Positions 43,654-55,880 of a stretch of DNA of 64,000 bases are shown here, piece by piece; the first letter of the stretch is position 1, and each line of letters opens with the position of its first letter. The stretch comes from Chionoecetes opilio. Its lineage: Eukaryota; Arthropoda; Malacostraca; Decapoda; Majidae. A model generated the notes under the pieces. That model saw only the letters and a program-made list of their open reading frames with translations, did not search any database and was not told the origin of the DNA. The stretch is from NCBI GenBank assembly GCA_016584305.1, contig JACEEZ010005922.1, forward strand, positions 21,001 to 85,000, in the 5' to 3' direction. The translations under genes and the position numbers were made by a program.

Positions 43654-46600
43654 GTTAGACCTGTTCCGAAAACAATTTTTTCCTATTTGTATACCCCCCT
43701 GCAAGGTTTCCCATGCTTTTTGACCTGGAAAAGCCGAAAATCACAACCATTTTGCGCTAAAATGTCAGGAACCTTTGCCTCATTGGACCTCAAGATATTA
43801 AGCCCGCGACAGTAGAAAAGCGCCTAATTTTGCCTTCCGCCAGACTTTTTTTCACCTGAGACTTTTCTTACAATTGGGATAGAACAACAAATTGGGTATC
43901 AAATTGAAGCATTTTTAATATTATTTCTGAAAAAACAATCCAAGTAAACATTCAAGAAAAAAAGACACATCATATCCAGAAAAAAAGCAAAATTTTCTGA
44001 AAATTTCATATAAATTTCATAAATATTACAATCTTGACATCAAAAAATGTGTGACAAAGACTCTAAAAACTATTTTCAAGTGGCAGAAAACTCTATTGTC
44101 TATGTCAGAAGGACACTTCACAGTAATTTTTTCAGAGTTTGCTTCTTGAAGCTATCAAATCGCTCACGGTTGTTTCCCCCGGTTGAAGAAGGTACTGTTT
44201 TTGCTGAGAAGCTGTGGTAATGATGTTTGCGAAATCAGTCATCATCTTGACTCCCCGCTCAGCAATGTCATTCACTACTTTTACATTGCTGACATATTCC
44301 AGGGCCTTGCTGTAGTCATCACTCCTTGGCCATGTCGCCACAGGTTGCAGAAGCCAGTCATACTCAATGCCAAGGGTGTCAAGCAGAAGATGACTCTCTG
44401 GACCAACTAGGATCAGCCAGAGTCGTCTTGGCTGTAACTGAGGGAACATAGGTTTCCTCGTCTGAAAGCTATCTGGCTTCTCAGTGGCGTGCAGCTTGGC
44501 AGCAATGTCCTGCTTCTCTTTGTCACTGAGTCTGCTACCGAAGAGAGCGAACGGCACAACCTCCTGTGTCAGGTACCACTTGTCGTTTTCAAGTTTTTGT
44601 AGCACTGCCTGAGCAATCTCTGGATCTGTTCTCTTGAACTTCATCATGTCCTTCATGAACTGCAGATCATTTGCAGGAGCATCTGAAGCAAGTGTAGATG
44701 ACATCCACATGGGTGTATAGAACAGTCCTAGGAAGAGGTTGAGGCGTTCCAGCTCACAAAAGTTTCTTCATCGTACTCCAGCTGCTCAGCAAACATGAAC
44801 ATCTTCATAGAATACAGGTTTCTGGCCATCCACCTGGCCTGATGAATGGCTCCAGGACGACTCCAGTGAATTCCGCGGGGAGGCGTGTCTCCAAGGACGA
44901 TCAGTGTAAGCTCAGCCATCTCACGGTAGTCAGCTCTAGGAGGCTTCTCCGACCTCAGGATTTCCTGTAGTATTTCCTTGCACTCTTTCTTCTTTTTATT
45001 CAACCATATTTGTCTGATGGACAGGGTTGTAGGGTTTCTGTGGTAAGATCTGTCCAAATGTCCTTGAAGTGCTGAACCAAGGATTCTCTGGGCTCTTGAC
45101 CTTGCCAAACAGATTCTCCATACAGCACCAACCAGCACTTCTAGAATGTGGTGTCTGCAGGCCAGGTAGAACACCTTCCTGTCAAGCTGTTGCTCCAGAA
45201 GCTTGGCAGCTCCCCGATGTACTCCACTGTTTGCTGGCCGTTGTGTCAAACACAAGGGCAGTGATCACTCCAGTAAGCCCCCATGCCTCCAGCAAATCCA
45301 TGGATGCCTCTGCCTGAGCCGTTCCTGTTGAGCTGTCTATCACTGGTACTCCCAGTAGCTTGCCTTCAGGATATGCAGGTGGTCCTGAGACAAGCACAGC
45401 CAGAGTCTCTGACGTGGTCCAGGATCACTTCCCAGGAATCTCTCTCAGCATCTTGCCATCCCAGTGGAGAGCAGCATACTTGGGAGGGTCCTCGCTAAAT
45501 GCTGCCATGTACTCCTGGCTGATGTGGTACTTTGTCAGCATCCTGTTCCGTCTCGTTGTTGAGGTTGAGATGACAAACTTGTCCAGGTCAGCTCCACCAG
45601 CCTTCAATGTAGCAGAGACTAAGGCTGTCACTTGATTGTCAGACAATCCCAGACGATCAGCGGTACTGCAGATGTCAACACACTCCATGACCCTCCTGGG
45701 AAATGTGAGAGTCACAGTGTCTTGGTGATGTGAACATCCAGGACGAGGTTGTTGGTAATCCATGTCCTCTGCATTCCCTTCACTATCGGTTGGGTCAGCC
45801 CAGGTAGACACATCAGCAGCAGTCCTTCGCTGTGTGGCAGCTGAAAAATTGTAGAAATTTTGTGACAAATTCATATCTTGTTCCCCTCGCTGCTTGCTGC
45901 TGGGACCGTGACTCAAATATCTTGTCATGACCAGACATGTGGGCCTTTCTCTCTGTCTTCTGATCCTGGTAGAACCTGATGTCCTTGTCCTTCTTCTCCC
46001 TTGATAGCAGTCGGTTTCTCTCTATTTCCTGGATGGCATATGAAGCTCCTATGTCGAACAGGCTATCTAATTCCAGGACAAAGGCACTCCTTTTCCCTCC
46101 AGGGTCACCTGTTCTACCTTTATTCCTTGCTAGATTTCTATGCTTTTTGTGAAGTGTCATGAAATGCTGCGCTGCATTGTACTTGGTCATGGTCTTGATC
46201 CTAGCCATCTGCCAGAATGGGATGATAGCCTCCACTGTTTCATTGGCGAGGTCTTGATGCTTAGGATTCCCTGTATTTTCTGGCAAACTCTGGAGATGGA
46301 GGAAGTACTGGAAGGCCTGTCTGTTGGTGGGTAACTGGGAGCCACTGATGCTGGATGATGGGTAGCCGATCAGGAAGGTTTCTGTAGCAGATCTAGTAGC
46401 AGGTTGGCGTGACGCTTGTCTCTGGACTGCAGGTGGAGGTTCTGAGATGTCAACTTTGCGTCCTCGGAGCTCCTTGCTTACTGCCATAGTGAAGTTATCT
46501 TGTGAAGTATCTCTGGATTTGTTAGCAGGTTTCAACAGATCTGCAACAAACATAACAGACCATTAGATGCCATGCTAAAACCATTGTGAATTTGTGACTT

Positions 46601-46958
46601 GAGTGAAATAAATTATATTTAGTTTAATTTTTTTGAAAATTTGTCTGTAAATATCACATGTAATATTTCCATAAATGTTTCTATGCATTTTGATGTTTCA
46701 GTCAGCATCTAATTACTTGCTTAACCTGCTTATGCCATTTATTGGTGAAAAAATAGGCGAAAACAAACATCAAAATGCTCCGAAACTGGCGTTTCAGAAA
46801 ACGTGTATAGAATAGAACTTCATGCTTCATGAGGCAAAGGTTTCTGACATTTTGGCTTATAATGGTTGTAATTTTCGACTTTTCCAGGTCAAAAAGCATT
46901 GGAAACCGTGCAGGAGGGTATAAAAATAGGAAAAAATTGTTTTCTGAACAGGTCTAAC
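43654..46958 (-). mobile_element. DNA transposon with unclassified DDE-type transposase, 3305 bp, 5-bp TSD
   Basis: Inverted repeats of ~125 bp (GTTAGACCTGTTC...GAACAGGTCTAAC) lie at 43654-43790 and 46835-46958. The flanks are CCGTG on both sides (43649-43653 and 46959-46963). The Gypsy 2 reading frame is continuous across the insertion once one CCGTG is removed. The interior codes a single large transposase on the minus strand. The 5-bp duplication and termini do not fit hAT (8 bp, CAGNG), Tc1 (TA) or piggyBac (TTAA). Superfamily left open. Confidence 0.88.
44132..46553 (-). pseudogene. Transposase of the 43.65-46.96 kb element (FDTTA...CRHH type)
   Basis: Successive frames form one protein of roughly 780 residues. 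An N-terminal basic/Pro-rich part with FQYFLHLQSLPENTGN (45813-46553) comes first, then a middle region with PRRVM and KYHISQEYMAAFSED (45425-45928). The frame 45182-45397 has ALVFDTTAS at 45247. The frame 44728-45255 has LLEQQLDRK, LACRHHILEVLVG (45156) and PGAIHQARWMARNLYSMKMF. The C-terminal frame 44132-44710 carries AERGVKMMTDFANI. The FDTTA-S and CRHHI-E motifs recur in transposases of mollusc, cnidarian and arthropod elements I recall only as uncharacterised proteins. Breaks: a TGA near 45420, one-base shifts near 45240 and 45890, and a stop near 44711. Confidence 0.72.
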
Positions 46959-47277
46959 CCGTGGTGTTTACATACAATATTGATGTGACATGTCCTGCGC
47001 TCACAGTGCTAAGTGTCGTCTCTACGGCATTTTGTTTTACTTTACCGGGGCCAGCGAGACATACGTCTCTGTCTATAGGTGCATCATGAACCGCCACTGG
47101 AACACGTATCGCCATCCGATCGGGAACTTCATGATCACCGACAATCGTGGCGTTCGCGTGTTTCCAGCCAGCAGTGAGATTCACGCGAACGTAAGAAACA
47201 TGAATTGAGGGAACTACATAGAAAGTCGATGTTCCTCGCTTATTGCCTCTCTTCCCTATTTGAGTGGTTTGACACAT
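46959..47277 (-). pseudogene. Gypsy 2 protease-RT linker
   Basis: The frame 46954-47277 has SYVRVNLTAGW and a VHDAPIDRDVCLAGPGKV block, the spacer between protease and RT in Mag-like Gypsy elements. Its end (YVNTTG) joins across the transposon to the pre-RT frame at 43653. Confidence 0.7.
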
Positions 47278-47510
47278 TGAGGAACCAGAGACATGGGAGA
47301 ATCCAACGCCTTCAATTGCTTCTCTTTAAAGGTTATTACATTTCTGTCGGGATCTATCCCAATTCGATTAGACTTCATCGTAGCTATCTAGCCCCAACAA
47401 CCCACCTACAGGGAGCTGAAAGTTGGATGCTACATAGAACTCCATACGAACCAGAGGAATCCCTTTGTTCAGGTTAATAGGTAAGATCACTGTTCCCTTT
47501 CTGTGCCGAG
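47278..47510 (-). pseudogene. Gypsy 2 protease, C-terminal half
   Basis: The minus strand reads TVILPINLNKG, VRMEFYVASNFQLPV, then GLLGLDSYDEV, the last the protease C-terminal LLGLD motif, with one stop or shift. The other half with the catalytic D-T-G is at 54894-55127, on the far side of the BEL-like element. Confidence 0.75.
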
Positions 47511-48074
47511 TGTATATGCAAACACCTGTATCCCGTAGCACATTTATTCATCCAAATCGCTTCGATCTGCAAGCATAAGGTATGGACTAACAAGCAGCGA
47601 GATAAACCCGAAAAACAACGAACAAGAAAGAATCACTAGTAAAGATCCCCCCAAAAAAACAAAAGACCAAAACCCCTTAAAGTACTGCCTCTAAAACTCA
47701 AAACCAAAAGCACCTATATTAGTACACAAATAAAATTTAACAAGTCCAAAAAAAAAAAGAAAAAATGGGCACAGAAAATAAAACAAATATCCCCAAACAC
47801 TAGCCCTCCGTTTGCACGAATCCCTCGGGGGTCGAACAGCCAGTATCCTTTCGCACAAAGGAAATCCAGAATTTGGGAAAGGGGCGGGAGAATTCACAAG
47901 CCGTCCACCACCTTAGTCCTTTTCCCAAAAACCCAGATTTTAGGTGAACCCATTCCTCGACCCCCGCCCAAAAGGTCAAGTGTTCCAATAATACCCACGA
48001 AACTGACAGGGAAAAAACGCGAGCCCCAAAGCTCCTCGAAAACAAAGACGATGAATAATTCACCTACTGATACA
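47511..48074 (-). repeat. LTR of BEL-like element (left, mostly smeared)
   Basis: It aligns with 54293-54893 throughout, for example TTCATCCAAATCGC, GCAAGCATAAGGTATG, GAATCACTAGTAAA and GTGTTCCAATAAT. The first ~80 bases are clean and the rest shows base smearing relative to the right LTR. Confidence 0.85.
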
Positions 48075-50600
48075 CTCCTTTTTAAACAACCCAAAAAAAT
48101 ACAACGAAAATGTCAATTGCGCCCTAATGCAAAATACAATAAAATTTACAAAACAATGCAAAACCCTGCCAAAACACAATATAACACAAATAATAATAAT
48201 TTAACTTATTAAACAATATAATAATAGTTTACACCAAATAAAACCTTGGGGGTTTATCCAAAATATAAAAAAAAAAGAAAAGTCTAAAACGCATCACTAT
48301 GCTCTTCCCCAGGGAAACAGCACAACAAGTCTGTGAAAGAGCAAAAAAATTTTGTTTGCTTCCCCCCCCTAATGACCCAGGTCTTGATATTTGTACCTTA
48401 AAATTAAAATTCCACAACGCCCTCACGGCCCGGGGGTTTCTTTTATGACTTGAGACAATTTCCCCACGCCCCTGACGCGTTGCTATCTGAACAAAATATA
48501 TCCCGACTTTGACATTTTCTTTAAGGAGCCATTCGTACGCAATAGTCCTGGGAAGTAATCGGTAACGCGAGAAAAGGGTTAAAAATTTTTACTCAGATTG
48601 ACGAAGAGTTTACGTTGAGTGAGGGGGGGGGAAAGAATATATAAATGTCGAGAAATAAAGCTCGAATTTTCCTTTACTCCTCGTTCTTAATCACAGATAA
48701 GTTTCCGACAATACTTTTTTGCTGTGATCGCTGGGACGTCAGGGGGAAAGGCGAAAAAGGGGGGAAGGTGGCCAATTAAACCCCTCTTGCCACGTCTCCA
48801 GTGGTAGCCCCTGTGGGGAGTTTTGTTATCAAACCCCTTTTATTAAAGGTATGTGCGGGAAGTGTATGGGGGGGATGTAGAGGGGATTGATTATTATCGT
48901 TATAGCAAGAGCATTCAAGCTATATGTTTTTTATAGGGTTTTGGAGGTGGTGGAGCTGACGGTGTGAGCAGTGGGGGAGCTGGCGGTTGAGGGAGCTGAG
49001 GGATGACCGGGACAACCAATGGGTAAGCTAAGGCATGTTTCATACGGGATGTGTGTGTATAGTACTTTACACAGGATCAGGTGACGGGAAGTTACACAGT
49101 GAAGTGGGGTGAAGGAGTTTTTGGTTTTTGGGTTTTTAAACACGAGTTGAGAGTCGCTCTGTCGTTGTTCACATATTACAGTTATTTTTGTTAAACCTTA
49201 GGTTAAGTAGGGAAGTGAATACGGGCCAATCATTTGGTGAAAATATATGAAACGTTAACGATTTTTTATTCAGACCAGTAATATCAAAATTTTCCAATTT
49301 CTTTTTTTTATTTTTCCCACCATTGTGGGTGGGGGCAGCGTAAAAAGCCAGGTTTGTGGCCCCCTTGATTTAAACATAAAGTAAAAGGGGGGGCGTACAA
49401 AATGGTGGCAGCTGGTTTGATCCATTTAAAGGGTTTTCCTGTACCCACGCCCCACGCGAAAACAAATTCCTTTTTTTTTTTCAAGTGCCGTGCCAGTGAT
49501 CACACCATTACAGAGTAGCGTTATTGGATGGCGGGTCCCTCAGACCGTGGAAGTAGATGACCTAACGTAACAGAAAAAATTTATAGAGCGCCCAGGAGGC
49601 AAGATTAGAATTTTTTTTTCAGACGATAGATTAAACGGAATATTGCAGAAAAAAAATTTGAAAAGTTGTCACCCTAGGGTTTAGGCAGTAATGATATCAA
49701 AGAAGCAGAAAGGTGGGAGACATTAAAAAATAAGGGAAAGGTAGTGAAACATAAGCAACGTGCCGATGTGGATAAAGGGTTTGTATGATAAGGGGGAGTT
49801 TAGCAAGAAACTACGAAAAATAGTAAAGCAATAAACCAAGTTGAACAAGAAACAATCAGTATAGGAAATTTAAACTTTAAACGCCAAAAAATAGCACAAG
49901 ACTTAGCGCACGATGGAGTGCACTTTAAAAGGACGGGCAGGGGTTTATATATGAAAGCTTAAATTTAAACATGCACAAAATATCAGGCATGGGTGCAGGC
50001 GGCTTTAGGAGGACCCGGGTTACCCACCTTAAGAAATAATGATAAGTTATGTCAGTGTTGAGGTTTTTAGGAGCCCCGGGAAGTAAAAAGCTTTGAGGGG
50101 GTGTGGCGTAATAGCCACCGTAAAAAGCCCAACACTAGACCTAGGTTAGTGAACACTGTTAGTAATAGGAGCATTAGACTTTTTTTTAAGATGGAGGTTT
50201 TATTTATTTTTCCCTAGAGAATTGGAGGATTTCCTCCCGAAGGGGGCAAAAAGGGGATGGAGAAAAAGAAGGAGGAAGTAGAACACCCAAAAAAGACGAT
50301 ACCAGTCCAGGGAAAATCGAGCGGTTTAAGGGATGAGCAGTTTGAACAAGAAGTGGAAAGGGAAAGAAAGAGGGCGTTGAGTTATTTTTTGGAATAAGGG
50401 AGAGGAGAAGGAATCAGGAAAAACCCGTGGGTTTGATAAAAACCTAGAGATATACGAATGCAAACCCAGTTTATTTGAGGGAATCGAAGCCGAGGGAAGG
50501 TTGAAATTTTCCTTCCCAAGTAGAAAGTTGTCAGGGATTTGGAGGAGAAAAAGAGGACCTTAGGGGAAAGAGTGGACCCGCAGTTAGCATTATTTTATTG
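48075..50600 (-). other. BEL-like element interior, expected integrase region, unreadable
   Basis: By order on the minus strand this should encode integrase, but homopolymer errors leave no frame I can recognise. 49,200-50,600 has many A- and G-rich runs. Confidence 0.35.
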
Positions 50601-50653
50601 CATTATAGCATCACATCAGACCCCTTTGTCCTCTTATTATATACATTTCATTG

Positions 50654-53200
50654 TTACCCCAATTTTGTTGGAACTCGTTCATTGTTTTGGGTGATTGGCC
50701 AGATATTTTGGGTAATGACATGAAGGGGCCCCCTTTCCCACAGGAATCTTTTCCCTAATCTAAGGGCGGCAGGTCTAGTAACCATGCGTGGTTTCAAATA
50801 GTCAAAACCCCCACCATCACTAGGGTTTGTTTTTTTGGATTTCTGACAATTCGTGGAACAATGTTGAACCCATAATTTTCCCTTTTGAATCTGTGAGCGT
50901 ACAATATGAAGAAAATAGGGAAAACCGATTTGAAACCCAGTCAATTTCTTCTCAATGGTTTTCGTAGTCTTTGGTAATATCACCACGAGTTCTAAACGCG
51001 GAATCGTTATTGACGTGAGGTGCTATCCTTTTCTGCGGAAAATTTGGTGACAGCGAAACCCGCCCTTTCAACTCCCACCAACATACGAAAGGGGCCATAT
51101 GCTAGAGAACCACCATCCGAAAACATGACGAGTGTAGGGTTCCTGTACCCTCTCGGGGGTTTCAAAATCTCGGAATTTAAATACTCTTATGTCAAAAAAG
51201 TCCCCAAAAATAATTTTCCACGTTCAGTAGTCCCCTGGGAAAGTGGTTCGTCCCCCCCTATCGCCCCCTTGATCACTTCCGCGCTGGTCCGACCTAACTG
51301 AGGGTTTCTTACATTATTTTAGCCTTAGAGTTACAGGTAATCCCAAGTACGGGTCGAAAAAATTGAAGATATTGGCTTAATAACCTAGCGTAAAGGGTTT
51401 TAAGGGAAGCTTTTTTCCAAGTCCTCAGGTCATGTCGGCTCATTTGTATTTCCTCATTTACGAGAAAAGTTTATTAATCTATATTGGAAAAGGTTTTTAG
51501 GCTCCCAGGAAACCCCAAATCTTCTCTCACGGGGGGGGGGGGGGGGGTCCGAATATTCACACTATCGTTGATATTTCATCAAAAACCCAGTTTTTTATGT
51601 GGAATCCCCCATGTTTTGAACTGTCCCCACGTTTCTATATCTCCAATAACCCCTTCTCCATTTCGTGAGAAGAGATGTCATCACAAAAGAGCCCCTTTTT
51701 TTGATTTGTTTCCCCCTTGGGAAACTCATTTTTATACATTTTTTTCCTTTTTTCCTCTTGAGGTGGAAATAGTCCACTAATTTGTCTCGCATGTAACGGA
51801 TGTTAGTAAAAAAAATGTCAGGTTCCTTTTCGGTTTCATACCCGCCATACAAATCTATGAGTGTGCTGGCGATGTTCCCCAGTTCACAGAAGGGTACTTT
51901 TTCCCAATTCTCCGGGCGGGTCCCGATCTGTCTGAATCTAAGTAACACTCCACAAAGTTTGTTAACAAACATCCAACCTTACCCCAACAGTCATTCAAAA
52001 CGTCCAGGATTTTGGTGATAAATTTAAAAACAATGCGGAGGGGTTGGACGTGGACCCCCGGTTTTAAGATTTCGTGGTGATGAAGGAGTGAAGGGCCCTT
52101 TTATGAAATTTTTTCCCTCCTTACTGAGTTCCCCCGAAACGTCCCTATTTTTCATATCTTTCAATTTCACGGGATATTTTGTGTTAATCGGGCCCCAGTT
52201 TTTTAGCCAAACCCTCGGAATTCATCGGGCAATAGCCCCTCACTTTTTTTTTAAACCCTTCGGGACCCTTTAGCCAGGATAATTAGCACCCATTTTCCTT
52301 TTTCTAAAAAATTTATATTTTAATCCTTTTTCAATCAAGGCTAAATTCTTTTTATCCTCTACTATTTTCTGTTTCTGGACAGTTTCTACATAAAACACTT
52401 GGGACTTTTTGGCTTGCATTTGTTCCATGTTTTCCATAGTAAAGTTTTCATCCAACTTTTTTTTTTACTCTCCTTTACATAACAATAAGACCCATTTGGG
52501 GGGGGAATTGCCCCGCGATATGTTGGGCCCTATGGAAATAGGGACAAACAGTACCCAATTGGGGGAATGAGGGGGGGACCCCAACGTATCCAGTATCCAA
52601 AGGTCCTTAACAACTGAATTACCCCTTTTTGCACCACCTGGTAAGAGTCACAAAATAAAAGGCAATCAGAATGTAAATATGCCCCGCAGGCCCCCTTACG
52701 TTTCAGCTGAGTCCCTTCAAACACGAGCTAACAGATATTTCAAGTTTAAAAAAATTTGTTTAAATTTATCAATTCCTATTTCCCTTAATTCCAAATATGT
52801 TACCATCATTTTCCCAAGAGGAATTTCATATTCCCTTTTTAAGAAAATTCCTTGGGATTTCCGATCTTTACCTCTATAGTGATATTTCTCCCCTTTTTGC
52901 CAAGTTTGGCCCTTTGATGGGGTATAAGGGAAATTGAGCCGAATATACGAATTGACAAGGCGCCCCCCCCGCAATTTTTTTACCATCGCTAATAAAGTCC
53001 TGTTCTCCTTACAGCTATAGTGTTTAACGGTCATAGTTTGCTCAAGGATATGCAGTAAAGGAGATGGGAAACTTGTTTCATGCCCCCGCCCTTGATTTTC
53101 ACCCCGCACTGTGTAAAACCACAGTTTTGTGTGTGACTACCTTCAATACAATTTAAAAAATAACCCCTGGATTTGACGCCCCAAGCCTGCTGCATTTTTT
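50654..53200 (-). pseudogene. BEL-like gag-pol remnants (protease to RNase H)
   Basis: The 50654-50986 frame carries the NPSD...ERGPLHVI...WP connection motif. The 51595-51972 frame (RFRQIGTRPENWEKVP) and 52717-53109 frame (a LLHILE followed by VNSYIRLNF) sit where RT and protease are expected and may be their remains. Smearing prevents catalytic-residue checks. Confidence 0.45.
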
Positions 53201-54292
53201 AATGCCAGAATCCGTAATTGTATATATTGGTCCATCATATTATGCAGCCAGATTTTGTATCCATAGATTGGTTTCCTGTGCGATTTTCCTCACACCTCAG
53301 TCAAAAAGTATATAGTTTCTAAATTCCCGGTTTGATTTGGGTTTTTTGGATATTTTAATATGCCACAAATTATGATACTTTTTTCCTCCCGAAACACCCC
53401 CTTAAATATTTCATTTTTAGTGACAGACTACACCTAACTAAAAGTCCATGTATTTTAGAGCTTTTTTCTCTCAATGGAATTCCAACAATTGGGGAACAGG
53501 TTGTCAGTTAGAGATAGTTCACCCGATTTTTATGACCCATCTCTTTTTTGTAACCCCCGGGAATTTTCTCTCCATGCTCCGGCATGAGCAGTTTCATTTC
53601 CTGAGGTTTTTTCTTTTTTAAACCAACCAACACTGCTCCACCTTTTCCCGCCATTTTGATGAAAACCTTTTTTTGTTCCTTTACTCAATGACTTTTAGTG
53701 CTTTCAATTTTTTAATCACCAACAAAGATTTTTCCCGGGACTACAAAATTTATCATCAAGAGCTTTAAAAATTGAGTGTAGTCGTTATCGCACCCCCCTA
53801 TGCACTTTAGAGCGTCGTACTGATACACGTTTTTAATGCAAAGGGGGGCCTTTCCATAATGCTTTTCAGAGAGATAAAAACGTCTTTAAAGCCGGAAATC
53901 TCTTATATCTCCAGTAAATTTTTTTGGGGTTCTAATGCCCCTTTTTTTTGATTCATTTTACTCTCACTTTCCTTGCACTTTTCCGTCTGTAAATTTTTCT
54001 AAACAATCCTTCACATCATATTTTAACCAGAGAATACTGTTTCCCCCTCCTCTATTTCACTTTATAGTCGCACACCATACCTATGAATAGTCTCTAACTC
54101 CTTAAAAAGGGGTCATCCCTCACCCTAAGTTTTCCCTTTCCCATTTTAATAGGTCCCGCCCATAAAACAATTTGTAAAACATGTCAGCTTCCGTGTAACC
54201 CCGCCTTTGTAATCCCCCCGTTTTTTGCGAAGGGCCCCCAGTGCTCATCTAAGTCCCCGTCATCTCGTCGGGGGGTTTTCGAAGTTTTCCGA
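53200..54292 (-). other. BEL-like element 5' interior (gag side), unreadable
   Basis: Smeared sequence, AT-rich, no usable frame. By position it would carry gag and the primer-binding site next to the right LTR. Confidence 0.35.
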
Positions 54293-54893
54293 GGTATAGC
54301 AAAACCTGATCCGTAGCAATTTACTCATCCAAATCGCTGCGATCTGCAAGCATAAGGTATGACTAACAAAGCAGTCGAGATCACCGAACACAACACGTTA
54401 ACAAGTATGAATCACTAGTAAAAGATCCACACATTGAATAAATAGACCATAAATTAAACGTCACGTGGCCTCATGAACTCACATATACCACAAGCACCTA
54501 TACTTAGTAAACCAACTAAAATAACAAGTCCAAGAAAACAATAAGAATTAATAAGGCCACAGCTCCAAATGAACAAAATCACAACACTAGCTCCTCTGTC
54601 GATTTGCATGTAAAATGAATACCTCGGCGGTCGGTAACAGCCAAGTACTCCTTCGTCACTAAGAAAATCATGAAGTTAGGAAGGGGGCGTAGAGGACACC
54701 CACAAGTCCTTGTCTACACCGCCTTATGTCCGTTTCCACCAAAACCCGATGTTAAGATGTGAAACTCACACTCTCCTTCGGACAACAGGCCAGGTCAAGT
54801 GTTCCAATAATAGCCACGTCACTAGACACGACGAACGCGATGCACCAAGCTCCTCGCAAACAAAGACGATGAATAATATCACCTACTGATACA
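54293..54893 (-). repeat. LTR of BEL-like element (right, clean)
   Basis: A clean copy of the 47511 repeat. It ends CTACTGATACA immediately before the Gypsy 2 protease frame. Confidence 0.85.
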
Positions 54894-55127
54894 CTTTTTT
54901 TTCAAAGATGAACCTGTGACCCCCTTTACATTCAAATTACTCTGGCGTAACGGCCACCGACCACCATATGCGCTCCTCTTGGGAGCCTGATAAGACTCTT
55001 CAGAGACAACATTGACAGTAGTTCCAGTGTCCACAGCCAGGGAAATATTTTGATGGCTTACCTTCCTGGGAATTGCCATTATATTTTTATGTTGGCAGGC
55101 AGCCACAATATTTTGGTAAATCGACAA
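54894..55127 (-). pseudogene. Gypsy 2 protease, N-terminal half
   Basis: The frame contains ISLAVDTGTTVNVVSEESY near 55031, an aspartic protease active site with intact D-T-G, then LNVKGVTGSSL. The frame runs into the BEL-like LTR within a T-run at 54895-54902. Confidence 0.85.
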
Positions 55128-55880
55128 CTCCGCTGCGCCTACACGAGGAAAGTCTCCCTCACGGGTATGTTGAATTAACCTGGATGGTGCGTCGAGGCTC
55201 GCATGTCTTCCCCCGATGACTTACCTCTCCCAGCAGCCCACCTTCGCTCATTTTCTACGCGAAACCACTGTATCTGGAAGCATCGGTCAGTACTGTGATT
55301 ATACGTACCGTGAATCGAGTAGTAGTAGGAAACCCTATATATCCTGTACTTTTGCTGCTATCACCTCCCCAAGAAGGAAAAGGCAGGTTTAAGCCTGATA
55401 AGAGGGATTCCCTCGGAGCCGTGGGTGGTGTTTGTAGTTTGGTTGTCACCCACTGGCGATGCCTTTCGCAAATCTGCGCGCCTGCGGAGGTATTCTTTTC
55501 AATATGTCCTACCTTGTTGCAGTAGGAGCAAATCATTGCCCTTTTCGCAGCTGCCACTGCATAATAAGGCTAAGAGGTGTTATTCTCCGGTGTCGGATCA
55601 GGAATATTTACTCTAGCTACTGCAGCTGTGAAAGTCGTAAATTGTTCCGTCGCCATAAACTTGCCGTCTAAGGCTGTTATGAAATCAACTAACTTTTCCT
55701 TAGGATGGAAGAGCAAAGAAAGAGCTAATCATCGCACCTTTCCCTGGACATGTAGCATATATAACAAAAGTTCAAGAAATTTGGACATATTATCCATACT
55801 AACTTCTTATCGTTACACCAATTTGCCTCCGTTAATATTTGTATACATCCCTCTGTTAACATATCTGACGTAATATATCC
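55128..55880 (-). pseudogene. Gypsy 2 gag
   Basis: The frame 55255-55557 has the nucleocapsid zinc knuckle ICSYCNKVGHIEKN (near 55500-55530), its last Cys replaced by Asn, then CERHRQW. Upstream LDGKFMATEQFTTFTAAVAR (55610-55680) matches Gypsy gag just before the knuckle. Stops occur near 55572 and 55730. The gag start is not located and may be cut by the LINE at 56 kb. Confidence 0.75.

Larger units (their letters stand above)
47511..54893 (-). mobile_element. BEL/Pao-like LTR retrotransposon, smeared
   Basis: Direct repeats of ~564 and ~600 bp (47511-48074 and 54293-54893) begin TGTATATGCAAA- and end CTGATACA, a TGTAT...ATACA terminus. They lie exactly between the two halves of the Gypsy 2 protease, which supports an insertion. 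The interior is homopolymer-smeared, but minus-strand pieces look BEL-like: a zinc-knuckle-like F-NC-EGSHT-NC region near 53100-53180, and an IQKGKLWVQHCSTN...NPSD...ALRLG--FLWERGPLH...WP series at 50654-50990. That series is the BEL connection between RNase H and integrase (W-HV-T--NPAD...GP-FL...WP). The target duplication is not resolved. Confidence 0.65.
39231..55880 (-). mobile_element. Gypsy-type LTR retrotransposon 2, split by two insertions
   Basis: Reading leftward, gag (55.9-55.13 kb) and protease N-terminus (to 54.89 kb) are followed by a BEL-like insertion (47.51-54.89 kb), the protease C-terminus and linker (47.51-46.96 kb), and a DDE transposon (43.65-46.96 kb). RT, RNase H and integrase (43.64-40.67 kb) then follow, and eroded frames that may be an envelope-like gene (40.65-39.2 kb). 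Removing the insertions leaves about 6 kb in the Ty3/Gypsy order. LTRs were not found, so outer ends are approximate. The right end is next to a LINE. Confidence 0.8.
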
